A DNA stretch of 64,000 nucleotides from Eudromia elegans (GCA_003342815.1 PTEX01000144.1:1222944-1286943); one strand, 5' to 3'. Shown: positions 38,233-51,360, numbered from the stretch's first letter. Made by a program: numbers and translations. Notes: a model not told the origin generated them from the letters alone.

Positions 38233-40656
38233 GTTTAGTTCAATATTTGAGAGATTGCTCCCATGTGCAAGACAAAGACAGATGATCTTGTACATGGATA
38301 GAGAAATAGAATCTTTTTTTTTTAGTGCTCTCTGACATAAATTTCATGGGTAATATAGGACCGACTGTCTAAATTTTTTGATAGTTTAAAGGTAAGGTTT
38401 TTTCAGGAACACTGTTTATCCTAAAACAGGGAATACCTGGCCAAAGAAGGAAAAATATAAAATCTTAAGAATAAAAAAAAAAAAAGCTAACATTTTGTTA
38501 AAATATTTAGAAGTAGATATCTTCATTCACTAATTATAAAGCTGAATTACATACACTATCTGTGTGTCATAACCCATGGCCATATCACTTTCCATAATAG
38601 AATCAAGTATGTTCACCTGTAGGTATTAGAATCTTCTAAAATAATAATTAATTTTAATAATAATTTTATTTTTGAAAATAAAGCTCTTGTTTTTAAAATA
38701 AAATTCTTAAATATATCAAAAGTTCATTACTTTTAGAAAATGTTTAACTATTAATTGTATCTATATATATTTTTTCCTTTTCAATTCAGCTGCAAATTTG
38801 CTGAGAGATCAGAGGAAGACAAAAATTACTCCAGAATAAGATCCTTTATTATGACATTAGCATGGCTGCTTAACTATGACATCTTCTCACCCTCTAATCA
38901 AGGCTGTGTACTCCTTTTTCAAAAGAAGACATTTTAATGAAAAAAAATGCTACATGTATCCTCCAGATATTTTTTGCCAACTCTACCAAAGAAAATACAA
39001 AATCTGTCATAAGTATATATTGCACACCACCTAATTTTGAATGAAAGTAATTTAACTGAGTTTAAACACCTTGTTTCTTGAAGAACTGTTGATTTGCTGA
39101 AACATGACAAATTTCCTGAAGCTATACTCTGTTCATGACTGTTTTGCACTTCTCACTAAAAAAGGAGAGTCAAGTGATCTTTTCCAGTTCTCAGGAATAT
39201 ACTTTTCTCTGTGCCCTTTTTTTTTTTTTTCATCGTATCTATCTGTGATCATTTGTACTGTGACTAAAAGTGCAGGAAAGGTCTTGTTGCTAAGCTGCTA
39301 GAAATTACACATGGTTAGACAAAAGACTCTGGGAAAGCAAGAGCTACTGGTAGGAGATAACTAAACATTTTCACAGGTGACTTGGCTAAAGATTTCATTT
39401 AGCAAGGACAATTATCTTTGATAGAGACTGAAAGGTACAAGGATCTTCCTTTAAAAAAATGAAAAAGAACAAAGAGAGTAAATATTCTAGGAATACTTCT
39501 AGGAAAACTAAAAAGAAAAAAATCTAAACACACATTATAAAGCAAGTATGTTAAAAAATAGACCTAAATAAATACAGGTAAGAAACAAGTAGTCACATTT
39601 ATAATTTAGGAACAAAGTGACAAATTAAAAATGGAAGAAAGGTCACAAATCTAGGCTCTGAGATCTCTAAGCTGATATTACCAGAGGAAAATGAATGCAC
39701 ATCTCATTCTGATCTTTGTTTCAAGCTCATTGGCATTACACTGGTATCTTTTTGAAGACTACTAATAACAGAATCTTGGATTCTTAAGGGAAATATATTA
39801 TTGTTACAGTTGGAGCACATAATATAACCTATAGCTTAGGTTAAAACCCTGACTTCATTCTAAAAAAGTCTTTGGATCACTTATATCTTTATTACAGTTT
39901 AATTTGCTAAACTTGATGTTTGGTCAGGTGTGATCTTTGATTAAATAAATCTTCTAAAGAAATAAATTTCCTGAAATCATGTTGTTCATCTTACTTCTTC
40001 TCTTCCAAGCTGATGAGTCATTGGCATTGAAACAAACTTATTAGCTAATTATTTAAAGATTCCCCCAATCTTCTTTTCTTAAAGCTGTAAAGAATTAATT
40101 TTCCAGTTTAATCCAAGAATAATATATCTTACACATCATTTTTTTTTTTTATTTTAAAGGGAGAAATAATTTGTCAAAATTTGTTCTCACAATGGCAATG
40201 CATGTGAAATGGCAAAATAAATCTAAGAATTTCTATGTAGACATTTATCAGAATCTTTACTCTTTAGATTCCTTTGTATATCAATGGTTAGAAAGGTTTT
40301 CAAATATTTTCATCCTAATTAATTAATTAATTCTAAGATATGGGTTTTAAAATTGAACAGATGAGTTGTGCCTATTCCTCTCCTATAAAGAGAATTAAAG
40401 GCTCATAGTGTACATTCTAGTTTTATTGAAGCAATGAACCCACAACTACTAATAGAAAAGAATATTAATACTGAAAATATTTTTATTCCAATTAGAATGC
40501 TAGAAAATAAGAATAACTGTTAAATCCACAAAGTTTCTGTAAAACCACACAGTAATTTCAGTACAAAATAGGACCTAGATTCTTGCCTTGTTCTTCGGTT
40601 TGATCTTAAAGCTAACTCAAATTCCCACTTTTTTGTCCTTTTTTATGATGCAGATA

Positions 40657-40705
40657 GATAGTACTGATATAGTCTGACAGATAGTACTGATAGATAGTAC
40701 TGATA
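40657..40705 (+). repeat. Three copies of GATAGTACTGATA
   Basis: Identical 13-base copies lie at 40657-40669, 40680-40692 and 40693-40705; the last two are directly adjacent. GATA and TACTGATA words inside could bind GATA-type factors, but that is speculation. Confidence 0.85.
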
Positions 40706-40784
40706 CAACCTAATTTTTTTTCAAACTTTCAACCTTTCCCTTTCCTCTTAATATCATCAAAACAAAAAAATCTTGCAGATATTT

Positions 40785-42024
40785 CATAGAATCATAGAAT
40801 GGCTAGGGTTGGAAGGGACCTGTAGAGGTCATCTAGTCCAACCTCCCTGCACATGCAAGGTCTCCTAGAGCATGTGGCACAGGGTGATGTCCAGGCGGGT
40901 TTTGAAGATCTCCAGAGAAGGAGACTCCACCACCTCTCTGGGCAGCCTGTTCCACTGCTCTGTCACCCTCACTGTTAAGAAATTCCTTCGCAAATTCCTG
41001 TGGAACTTTTGGTGCCTCAATTTGTGGCCGTTTCCCCTAGTTCTATCACTGGCCACCACTGAGAAGACGCCAGCCCCCTCCTCCTCACTCCCTGTCTTGA
41101 GATATTTATATACATTGATCAGATCCCCTCTCAGTCTTCTCTTCTCCAGGCTGAAGAGGCCCAGCTCTCTCAGCCTTTCCTCCTAGGGCAGATGTTCCAG
41201 GCCTCTAATCATCTTTGTAGCCCTGCGCTGGACTCTCTCAAGCAACTCCACGTCCCTCCTGCACTGGGGAGCCCAGAACTGCACACAGCACTCGAGGTGC
41301 CGCCTCCCCAGGGCTGAGTAGAGGGGCAGAATCACCTCCCTCGACCTGCTGCAGACGCTCTGCTTAGTGCACCTCAGGATCCCATTGGCCTTCTTGGCCA
41401 CGAGGGCACACTGCTGCCTCATGGTCAACTTGTCGTCCACCATGACGCCCAGGTCCCTCTCTGCAGGGCTGCTCTCCAGGAGGTCGGTCCCCAGCCTGTA
41501 GGTGTGTCTAGGGTTATTCCTGCCCAGGTGCAGGACCCTACACTTGTCCTTGTTGAACTTCATGAAGTTACTCGTCGCCCAGTTGTCTAGTCTGTCCAGG
41601 TCCCTCTGGATGGCAGCACAGCCCTCAGGGCTATCAGCTATTCCTCCCAGTTTGGTATCATCAGCAAACTTGCTGAGGGAGCACTCCATTCCTTCATCCA
41701 GGTCGTTAATGAATAAATTGAACATGACCAGACCAAGGACTGACCCCTGGGGGACACCACTAACCACAGGCCTCCAGCTGGACTCGGCACCACTGATTAC
41801 CACTCTCTGAGCCCTGTCATTCAGTGTCCTAATCCACTTCATTGTCCACTCCTCTATGTCACTCTTCAGGAGCCACTCTCCAGGAGGATGCTGTGAGGGA
41901 CGGTGTCAAAAGCCTTACTGAAGTCCAGATAGATGACATCCACTGCTCTGCCCTCATCTATCCATCTAGTCACCTCATCATAGAAGGCTATCAGGTTAGT
42001 CAAGCATGATCTCCCCTTGGTGAA
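40785..42024 (-). mobile_element. CR1 LINE copy D, 5'-truncated, young, the longest copy
   Basis: Two tail units on the left are followed by the 3' UTR and ORF2 on the minus strand. It extends furthest 5', to the part equivalent to [17 protein letters not shown], so motif A is present as [11 protein letters not shown]. The frame 41842-41183 covers motifs B (GVPQGSVLG) and C (KFADDTKL) and ends at the shared TAG (41185-41183). A 3-bp loss removes residues in WIRNWLND. A small insertion near 41875-41885 breaks the frame between motif A and the rest. It carries TGC, CAG, CAG and GAG at the four C/G diagnostic sites. Confidence 0.95.
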
Positions 42025-45000
42025 GAGTAGAATCACTATTTCCAAATTATTTGCCTCTATTTAATTTCATATCATAATTACAGTACAAATACTGATAATT
42101 ATGGTACTGAATAATTTTATCTTATCTAGTTCTTCCTTCTATGCATATAAAGTAAATGAAAGCTTAGTCAATACTTTGAAACTCTTAAAATATTTTAAAA
42201 TTCTGGCTCCATACATCAGCTTCTATATGGATTCCTTTGGAGGAAAGAACGTCCAAGACCATTAGTAAGTAACTCAGGTTTCTGATATTGGTCTTTGTGA
42301 TAGGTCATCTCAATTAGAAGTAATTCCCCTGTAGAACATGTAAAGTCCTCTTCTAAGTATAATATCCTGTCTTCAGTATGGCTGATTTCCATAAATGTTA
42401 ACATTTGCTGTAAAGTTTACTATTCATCACATTTCTTGTTAATAATACCTTGTCACAACTGTTGTCCCAACAACTTATTCTGATATATATTTTTTAAGAA
42501 TCTGTATTTCTATATGAAATTTGAAGTCAAATTCTGTAAGCAATCTTCACTATCTTTGGGATTTGAGACTGACTTACTGCTGACAGGAAAAAAAAAACTT
42601 TTCCAACCTTCTGCCAACACTCCTTTGGAGAATCTGGAAAAATATCCAAAAAACAGGATAGAGTCCAGTAGAAAAAGAAAGGATGATTGATCTTTCACAT
42701 TTATGGGTCTTTAGAGAATTTGAAAGTCGTCTAGTACTTTTTGAATTGCTACTGGACTCAAATCCTTTTCATCATAGCTCTTATAGAAAACAGACCTCCT
42801 TCAGTCGACTCCTCCCTCTTAGCTGTACTATTGCAGCTGCAGAAAGGAATCTGAATACTTTAGTGGTCTTTGAAGCAATACTAACTTCTGAACAAACATT
42901 TGCAATAGTATCTTCAATATTAGTAACATATGACTATGGTGTGGAAAGCATTATTCCTCTATTTCAATGAGGGGTCTTCTGCCCAGAGACTGTAAGAGCA
43001 TACTTCAGCTACGGAGCTGCCAGTGGTTCAGACAGGAAGAAAGAGATACTGTGGAACTAGTGCATTTCCACTTTCATTTCCATTTGTGTTGATGTGATCT
43101 TCTCCAGCAGATTCTCCAATAAATATCTGGAAGATATGAACTCAAGAAGAATGCACTGTGTTTAGATCATTGATAAATATATAGACCCGGAATACCCCCT
43201 GGAAAATAAAGTCTTAGTGATACAATGGCAGTCTATATAGCACACGCAATGTCAGTTATGCCTGGTTTGAAAATATTCTGACTTCCACCGAATCCCTTCT
43301 GTTTTTATGGTGTTCTGCATTCTGACTTCTAAGTAAAAACAGGATTCTTTCAAATGCCTGGACATTTCGCCACTGCTTTGGGCCATGGGGCCAATAGAAA
43401 TCATTAGCAATACATAAATTTTATCCAGTGGGCTTTCCTAAACATGTGCAAGTGTTCATAAGGTTAGAGAACAGAAATTCACATGTTGTACCTTACATGC
43501 TTGGAATACATTGAGTTTAACTAGTTTAGAATAAGTTTATATGAATAACTTGACGTTTTTATCAAATTAGGAGGCATATACAGTTCAAGTAACACAATAA
43601 GAATTCTGGCTAGGTAGTCAGACTGCTATTACATTCCAGTAGATAACATAAATCACTGTAAAAAGCACCAGTCTTTTATCTTTACTGTGTTATAGCAATA
43701 CTAAGTTAGATATCCAAGAAATACCCAGGCTTTATTCGTTGATAATTTGGGGGGTTTTTTAGAATAGAAAATTTCCATCCTACAACACTGTTAACATTTC
43801 CTATGGGAAAGAAAAAACACTTCAGAGATTTTTATCCTAATTTAATCAAATCTAATCTTATTCTAGTATTCTATGCAACTTTTAAAATAGGAAATTTTGG
43901 ACCATATTTTACACTGATAGAAGTAACTCACTTCAGGAAGTTGGAAACACTACCGTTGAAATCTAAGCTTGATAAAATTGGAGAAAAGTGCCTTCCCTTT
44001 TTCTTTCCCTTGCATTATTTTAGATAAGAAAGACAACAAGTATTTGTTTTCTTTTGCTTTCAGATTTTTTTTTCCTATACTAAACTAAACTTTTGATAAA
44101 AAATAACAGGACTTTAAAAATCACTGTTCTCTTGGGATCATTTATGGGATTTATGAAAAGAAACTTTTTAAAAAAATAAAAAATAATTTTTAATAACTAC
44201 TACTACTACTACTAATAATAATAATAATGATAATAATAAATGTTCCTTACTATTAAGTGTGAAAGTAGTTTCCAAAACAAAGAAAATGACTTTATATTAT
44301 AAGCCATAATTGTATAGAATCTCTATCGCTTTCCTAAATGAGGAATACTGGGGATAGTTTTAGAAGATAAACATAACTGAAAGCATATTATATGCATATG
44401 CCCGTTATATGCACATATACACACATATATAGGTATACTATATATAATATTATTTAATAATTAAACATATCAGAGTTTCATGCTGATTAATGACATTTTG
44501 TACTAATTATTTGGCTTATAGCTACACTTGCTGACATCTGACACAGATGTAGGGTGACTTATGTAACTGTAATAGTAGTAGCATATATTGAGCTAACAAA
44601 TGCTGCCTCTCAAAAAAAAAAAAAGCCATAAATTCTCACTTATGACTTTACATGTAATTAGACTACATCTAATACGGTACAAAGTAATTTAGTTTTCCTG
44701 GAAGTTGGTACCTGTATTCACACGGAATTATTAATTTTTACATTTATATCTTTTTGTTAAATTTAGTTCTAAAATGGCTAGATTGGTTTCATTTATTTGT
44801 TTCAACTGGGAAAAAATGCAGAATTATGAAATTGTCAGTTTGAAATTAAAAGTGAAAAGTTCTGGTGTTCAGATATAATATTCATTCTGTTTCTGTCAAA
44901 TATTCTATTTAACGTAGATTATGAAATAGCCAGCAGAAAAAGCTTCATCATTATTGCTGTAACTTATTTTTGTGAGTTTCTAACATTTTGTATTTTCACT

Positions 45001-46597
45001 TATAGTTCATCAAACAATTTTGAAGTTTCTTGCTTCTTCCAGACTAGGAGAAATGGCCTAAAAGTCATGGGACAAGTTATGATGAGTACCTCGATTCTAA
45101 TAGAACTGTAGAGTGTGACTGCAAAGTTTAAGCACTTTACCACCAGTAGCATACAGTCTCTGCTCTTGGTTTTCCTACCTGGCACATGCTACTATGCTAC
45201 TCCTCAACTTTTTTACACTTTTGGATGAAAGCATTACTAAACCCTAATCTAAGTGGTATTATGGATGTTGGATGTTGGATTTTTCTGCACTCAACTGCCC
45301 TTTTTGCAGATGTTACAAATTTTCTGTCAACAGAACCTTCAAATAGAAGTGCTTTTTAAGATCTGGAACATCACTCTGACTTTTTTTAAACAAAGAAGAA
45401 ATAGAGCTGATGGTGGGAAACATCTGTCTTCTAGCACTGTTTTAGTTCTATAGAGCATTTTGGACTGTGACTGGTTTATTTTAAGTGATTAATATAACCG
45501 CATATAAGAATAATATCTATGGGATTTACCGTATGGAACATTAATTACAGAGAGAGTGGTAGACCTGCTACTGTATGAAGGATAGGTTTGTCTTTTGCCT
45601 TTCTTTGCTGGTGACAATTTTTTAATAATGGGCTTTTATGAGAAGGTCTTACTGACAGAACTGTATTTAAATTACTTATAAATATATATATGTAATTCTG
45701 AGCACTTTACAACAACAACAACATCAACAAAACACCTCTATGCCCTTTGCTTCTATTTTTCCTTTTTTTTCCTTCTGAATATTGAAATATGTAGCTGCAG
45801 AATTATTCTTTATAAATAACATAAATTACACAGTCACACTCTTTTGGAAAAATAAAACATTTCTCATCTGCTAAATAAAATACCTTTTTAACTTTAAAGG
45901 CTATGCAGAACTACCATATTTTATACATTAGAGAATGTTTATATAAGTATGTTTTAGGAAAAAAAAATCTGGATGAACAGACTTTATCAGGTGTCAAAAA
46001 GCGTTTGTTGATAAATGGCTTTGTACGAGTTCTTTGTTAGCATTAATCATAAAAGGAAAGTATAGCTTTTTAATCCAACCTTCTAGAACAATCATGCATT
46101 TAAGCAGGATATAAATTAACTTGAATACATTTATAGTGCAAATATTCTGAGCTTTTATTACAGGAATAAGTCTGGAACAAGTATGATTACAACTACAATA
46201 ATGACAAATATTTCACTTACTCTTAAAAGAGTCTATATTGTTTAAATTTCAGCTACTTTATTTATTGGATTAATGATAATTTTATGTTTTAAATGACATC
46301 CTTTCCATCTGCCAAAGTGAAATAACTGTGTAATACATTAAGTATTATTGTTCATAAATAATGTTAATAGCAGGGTTCTGCTCTCCCTTACAGTCATGTG
46401 CAGCATTACTATGTACCTATTAAAGTAGTATTTCGTTAAGCAAGAGAAGTGTTATTTGGCATAAAACATTCTTCAACATACAATAAGGGGAAAAAGAATC
46501 TAAAAGGAATGCAGCATTAGTGACTGAATAATAGATCCATATGTACTTACACACTGATTAATTTGTAAATTCATTGAACATACACTTTTGAAATGCA
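42025..46597. other. Unique AT-rich DNA
   Basis: No gene or interspersed repeat is recognised. Simple repeats are at 44196-44239 and a short (ACA)n near 45710-45725. Confidence 0.5.
44196..44239 (+). repeat. (ACT)6 followed by (AAT)n
   Basis: Six ACT units at 44196-44213 pass directly into AAT units with one GAT interruption. Like the repeat at 37286, it is a trinucleotide tract that changes unit along its length. Confidence 0.9.
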
Positions 46598-47050
46598 TAG
46601 AGTTACAGAAAATAGGGCTAAAACCTTTCCAAACACTTTAGGAATTCATCTGTTGTACTCTATGCTGAAGACAGGATCACTATATCTAAACTGTTCCTGA
46701 CAGATGTTTATCTAACCTGTTCTTAAAAGCATCTAAAGATAGAGATCCCACATCCTGCCAAAGTGATCAATTTCATTGCTTGGTTGGAATCCTCATGGTT
46801 GGAATGCTTTTCCTAATGTCTAACTTAAAACTCCATCTCTGTAATTTAAACTATTTTTTGGCTCTTCCCTTGAGGAACAGTTTATTTCTTCCTATTTGAA
46901 ATAATCTTTCAAATATTTGTAGGTTATTGTTTTGTCTCACTTTATATTTCTGTTCTTTGGATTAGAGGAGTTGAGCTGTTCAGATTTTCCTCACAGGCAG
47001 TTGTTTTCTACATTTCTGGTCATTTCTGTAACCCTCTACTACAGTCTGAC
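46598..47050 (-). mobile_element. Ancient CR1 remnant
   Basis: The sequence can be followed against general amniote CR1 3' ends on the minus strand. Landmarks are gacaggatcactatatctaa, ctgttcctgacagatgttta, tctaacctgttcttaaaagc, agagatcccacatcctgcc and tttcctaatgtctaactt. It ends with the part equivalent to ttaatcatttttgttgctct. Divergence is far greater than in any other CR1 here, and the tail is gone. The wording is closer to the old CR1 lineages shared with reptiles than to the avian young group, as far as memory allows. Confidence 0.75.
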
Positions 47051-47530
47051 AAAATGGTCCAAAACTGTGCTTAAATAAAAGTGAATTCCAAAACCAGATT
47101 AACTATTCAGCTAGGATCTTAACAGTTTTGAACAGAGAGAAAGGATTTTCTGGCATGTTTAACATATTTTATTTGTATACTATACACTCTAGTATGCTAT
47201 TTTGAGACTATGATAGATGTACTGGGGATAGTAACTAGTCACCCAGCACTCATGTAGCTAGGAGATGGACACTAAGAGTGTGATTTGCTGTCTATCCTAT
47301 GATGTTCTCTTCAAAATAGATGTCTATTTATAAGAATTCACTCTATAGACTATGTACCTAGTAGCTATTTTTAGGGATAGTCACCTAGTGTGTAAACAGG
47401 CCACTCAAGAGCGCTGAATTAAATTCCAATTCTAGCCTGAGGAAAAGCTAACTGCTTTTGGTCCAAGAGCTTAATCCTGGCTCATTATATTCCCACTTGA
47501 CCCTAGTAAATCTCCCTCATTTTCTTTAAA

Positions 47531-47606
47531 CCGGTGGCCTAGAGTGATCCGATGAGCCGGTGGCCTCACCTTTCATAAGGCAGCTGCCAGGGCTCATCGC
47601 TCTTTT
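47531..47606. repeat. GC-rich hairpin with a direct repeat, followed by a T run
   Basis: cgatgagcc (47550-47558) pairs exactly with ggctcatcg (47591-47599) across a 32-base loop. The loop contains cagctgccag. The ten-base word ccggtggcct occurs at 47531-47540 and again at 47557-47566. A run of T (47602-47607) follows the stem, a layout that could end an RNA polymerase III transcript. I cannot match it to a known small RNA; clear C/D or H/ACA boxes and a B box are lacking. Confidence 0.4.
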
Positions 47607-47869
47607 TTGCCACTTCTAGCCTCTGTGCCATGGATCCTGCAGTCCCTGCACATACAAACTCAGAAGGGTCAAATAGGCATTAGCACTGTGACACTTCAGT
47701 CATTTCTTTTCTTGACATTTTAAACAATTAGCAGAGAGTGAATGTGATTTCTACAACTAAAAAAACCTGGTTTGCATTCTAAAATATACATCACTCCAAG
47801 ATGTGCTATTTACCTTGCCAAATTGATAAAAGGCACTGTGTGCTTACAAAGCAAGACTAAATCCGTTTT

Positions 47870-48272
47870 CTACTTCACATAAACAGAGATTTTGTGGTAT
47901 AACTCTCTTAACTTAAGTAGAGATTTCAATTCATTGTCTTTAACTGAGATTTTTTCAGATGGTACTGATTTCATTATGTTGTACTCTGTGCTTCGAATGC
48001 AGAGTCCTGACTGAATTATCTGTTTCTTTCCCTCACAGGACTTCAGCTGATCTTTAATCTCCCTAAAATGTAGCTCTTGCTGTCTCAAAACAAACAGACT
48101 TGACATTTTGCAAATACTTTGTTCTAATCCACTAGTTCCCCAACTAATATCAGTTGTTGAACAGAGTTGATTAGCAGCTCTGCATGAAGCTTCCGCCTGT
48201 TTGCAGAGCTGTTGGCTCCTGCCTACACCAGTGTATAGTAGAAATGGACTTAAAGTCAACATCACTGCTACA
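47870..48272 (-). other. Candidate exon, unrecognised product
   Basis: An open frame of about 133 codons starts directly after a splice-acceptor-like sequence on the minus strand (tttccctatcttcag, AG at 48274-48273). It runs to TAG at 47872-47870. It stays open up to the acceptor, with the first base completing a split codon. The peptide is polar, with many Lys, Glu, Ser, Leu and Cys, and looks able to form helices (LRQQELHFREIKDQLKSCEG). It is not the Phe/Ile/Lys-rich junk typical of this window. I recognise no domain. A possible donor lies inside its end (tat then gtgaag). Length alone is not decisive, since chance frames of this size occur. It could be an internal or terminal exon, a retrocopy, or chance. 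Confidence 0.22.
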
Positions 48273-48384
48273 CTGAAGATAGGGAAACATGCCTAGATCA
48301 ATTATCTTGCAAGTATTTTTAAAGGATTTTGTAATGTCAAACTTTGCTTATTTTCAGTGACAAATTGCAACTAAAAGCAAGAAA

Positions 48385-48409
48385 NNNNNNNNNNNNNNNN
48401 NNNNNNNNN
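48385..48409. other. Assembly gap (25 N)
   Basis: Twenty-five unresolved bases interrupt the sequence. Both flanks are A-rich and contain the word aaagcaagg/aaagcaaga, repeated three times around the gap. A tandem A-rich repeat probably defeated assembly, and the gap size is likely a placeholder. Confidence 0.99.
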
Positions 48410-51359
48410 AAAAAAAAAAGCAAGGGAAAAAAAAAAGCAAGGAAAAAACCCCACAAACTTAGTCTCAACCCAGGGGCACAGAAAAGGAACCCTTAGAAGG
48501 TATAAAATTTCTGCCATCCCTAGAAAAGTGTCCAAATCTTATATAATGATGTTTTAACAGAGCATGCAATAGTGTCAGCTCTGCTTAATAATGTAGAGAT
48601 CATTATTTAAAGACTATCAAAACTACTCATAGGTTCTTCATCATTAGTTTAATCTGTGGCCTGTATTTGTAGACCAATTTAAATAATGTATGCTTTTTGG
48701 TTACTTTCACCAGCTCAAAGATTCTTTTCATTCAGTTTGTAAATGATAGTGTATATATATACTCATGCATATATGAATTTGTATGCCTGCATGTGCATAT
48801 GTGTGTACTTGTGTGCACGCCCATGTATACATGCTAGTTTTTGATAAGAAGGTAAATTAAGACCAAGTTTTTTTTTTTTTTTTCAAAAAATAGACTCCTG
48901 ACATCATAAGCTCAAGAGAAAGAACATCTGTTTGAGAAGTAGGAAATGCTGATGATTTACAGTTCCAGCATCACTTTGGGATGTTGCTGCATTTTGCAGT
49001 AATTTACAGCATTTAACATTTTACATAAGCTACTTTAAAATGATTTAATATACCATAAAATGCAATAAAAGCATTGAAAATGCAGAAAATGGATGTTGGA
49101 TTTCCTATATGAAGTCTGGAATATGGTATTCATGTAGAGGAGAAAGGTAAGTCTCAGTTCACAGGGTTTGGGGAAAATATATTTTTTACAGAAATAATAC
49201 AATAATACTGGCTTAGAATAATACAAACCTGCTTAACCTATGCCATCACATCTTTTCTTTAAAGTATTTCATCTTTGGAAGTTGCACAAACTGAATCAAA
49301 AGATTTATAGCCTGTATTAGTAACCTTTTTTTCTATAGCATCTCTGAGACATGACACCTTTCTACTGCTGGACACTTGTTTAGATTCCCTGTCATTTTGC
49401 AGGAAAAAGAAGACTGCCAGGCCTTTTCAAGCTGGTCTAGAAAAGCTCACTATATCAACCACAGAGCAGAAATATTGGAGGCATGAATACATGGTGGACT
49501 AATGGGCAATTTGCAGATCTTCAAAAGAGGCTGTTTCCCTGTCAAAAAGGTCATGTATACTAGCTGTCTGTGCTATCCTCTGGAGAGCAATAATCATGTA
49601 CAATTTGCAGCTGAAAAGTGAACTTAAGTCCTGCAACATCATTTTTACTGCCACTTTAATCTTGTTCTAAAGGAACTTAATTATTGAGATTACTACGTGA
49701 TTTCTCATAGCCCTTCTGTTACTGTTAACAGTATTTTATTCTGAACTAATTTTTAAAATATTTATTGCTGCCTGCATATTTACGTTATATATATTCTTAT
49801 GTTCATATACCTAAAAAGTATGAATGCTCATGTGTGTGTATATACCCACACATAGACATTTTGCTCATTTTTGTTACATTTTGAGTTTAAAAATATTTCT
49901 ACTACTAATACAAAATCTGCAATCATCATGCTATAGAAGTAATAGTTTACTGTTAATATGCATTTCATAACTTTCACAGAAGGGATAGCATCTGGCCCAG
50001 CAAAGAAAGGATTTTATATCTTCTGTGATTTTTTTCTCACTCTACTAAATTAATTGGAGTGTCTGAGCAGATAGACACTACTAAGTATAAGTCAGGTCAT
50101 CACAAATAAGCTAAAAATTATTTAAAATTATACTTACAACAGCAGTTTTCTATACAAAACATTTTATATACTCAGAATGCTGTACATCAGCAATATTTCT
50201 AATCTATTTTTCCCAGTTCTTTAACATTTTTTTTGATTCTATCTAATGTAGGAATGTCTCAGAGCCATGATACAGATGACTGCAATGAAAACTCTAGATT
50301 TGACGGGCCTCTGCAGCTCCTCCTTAGAGGACAGGAAATGATTTTTTCAGCATGAAAATACTGTATATTTTAATGGATAAGAGACAAAATTGCTATCAGG
50401 GAAAGTTACTTGTACTCCTTTTAAGCTGAATTGCTAATCAGGGGCTTCCCTCTACAGTGCTACAGTCAACTCAAGGTTTCTCAGTCAGATACCACACAAA
50501 TTTTATTAGAAAATGAGTCTGGGTCTGCACAAAAGATTTGGGGAAAATGGGATAGAAATATAATATTTTCTTCAGGGAAACATGAAGGGAAAGAAATAGC
50601 TGATGGGCAACTGTGGCCCTTGTCTATTATCCTCCCTCCCAACTTCCCAAGATCAAGGATGAACTCACTAATGCCTCACTAATGTGGAGGCAGGATTCCA
50701 CACAGCAAGTCTAACCTACTTTATATTTCATGTCTGTGCTATCTTTATCAGCAGTACAGAATGCCAGTTTTCTGCCATTTAATTCAGTTGCCTAGGTTCA
50801 TTTGCTTTTTCCACATGTTGCGGCTGTGTCTCAAAATTGAAAGAACTGGGATAATGTGCTTTCATTATTAAATATAATCATAAAATTAAACTCCCTTGTG
50901 ATTCACTTTAGTAATACTATGAGGTCTGTTGGCTACTGTAAAATGTGGTAGGAATGAATAAATTCAAATTAATCTCTTACTAATTAGCAGTTTTCTATAA
51001 AATCACAGCAAGATATAAGAGCTTGAATGTGGAAAATTGGTTAGGGGAAATACAGGCTATGTTAAAAATGGTAATATTATAGTAGATACTAAAACTAATT
51101 ATGTTGGGATCTTTAAGGCACTTTAGTTATCTTTCTGTCTCTTTATGAAAAGCAACATGATTCAAATTCTGGTCAATCATTGAAAATCTCATTTGAATAA
51201 TAGGTTAAAAAGAAAGTTAGCACCCAGAATTGGATGGTAAAAAATCATCCACTGAATTTTTGACTTAATATAGTCATCAAAAGGACAACAAGACTCTTAT
51301 GAATGGCACCACAGTCCTCTTCTAAATCTAATCCTCTCTGGAAAGGATTACCTTGAGAT

Positions 51360-51360
51360 T

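Larger units (their letters stand above)
23629..40784. other. 17 kb of unique AT-rich DNA with no recognised interspersed repeat
   Basis: I find no CR1, LTR or gene-like frame across this stretch. It contains simple repeats (32921, 33273, 34939, 37286 and 38147), small palindromes at 24445-24460 and 28925-28942, and short direct duplications at 30350-30397 and 40657-40705. Open frames are short and compositionally AT-driven. It could be a large intron or a gene desert; the sequence does not decide. Confidence 0.5.
47051..48384. other. Mixed-composition DNA with a hairpin and a candidate exon
   Basis: This interval has several GC-richer patches. It holds the hairpin at 47531-47606 and the open frame at 47870-48272 on the minus strand, both listed separately. 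No repeat family is recognised. Confidence 0.45.

Noticed and set aside
38138..38335. Leu-rich frame resembling a signal peptide
   Set aside because: The leucines come from the GCT/CTG repeat.
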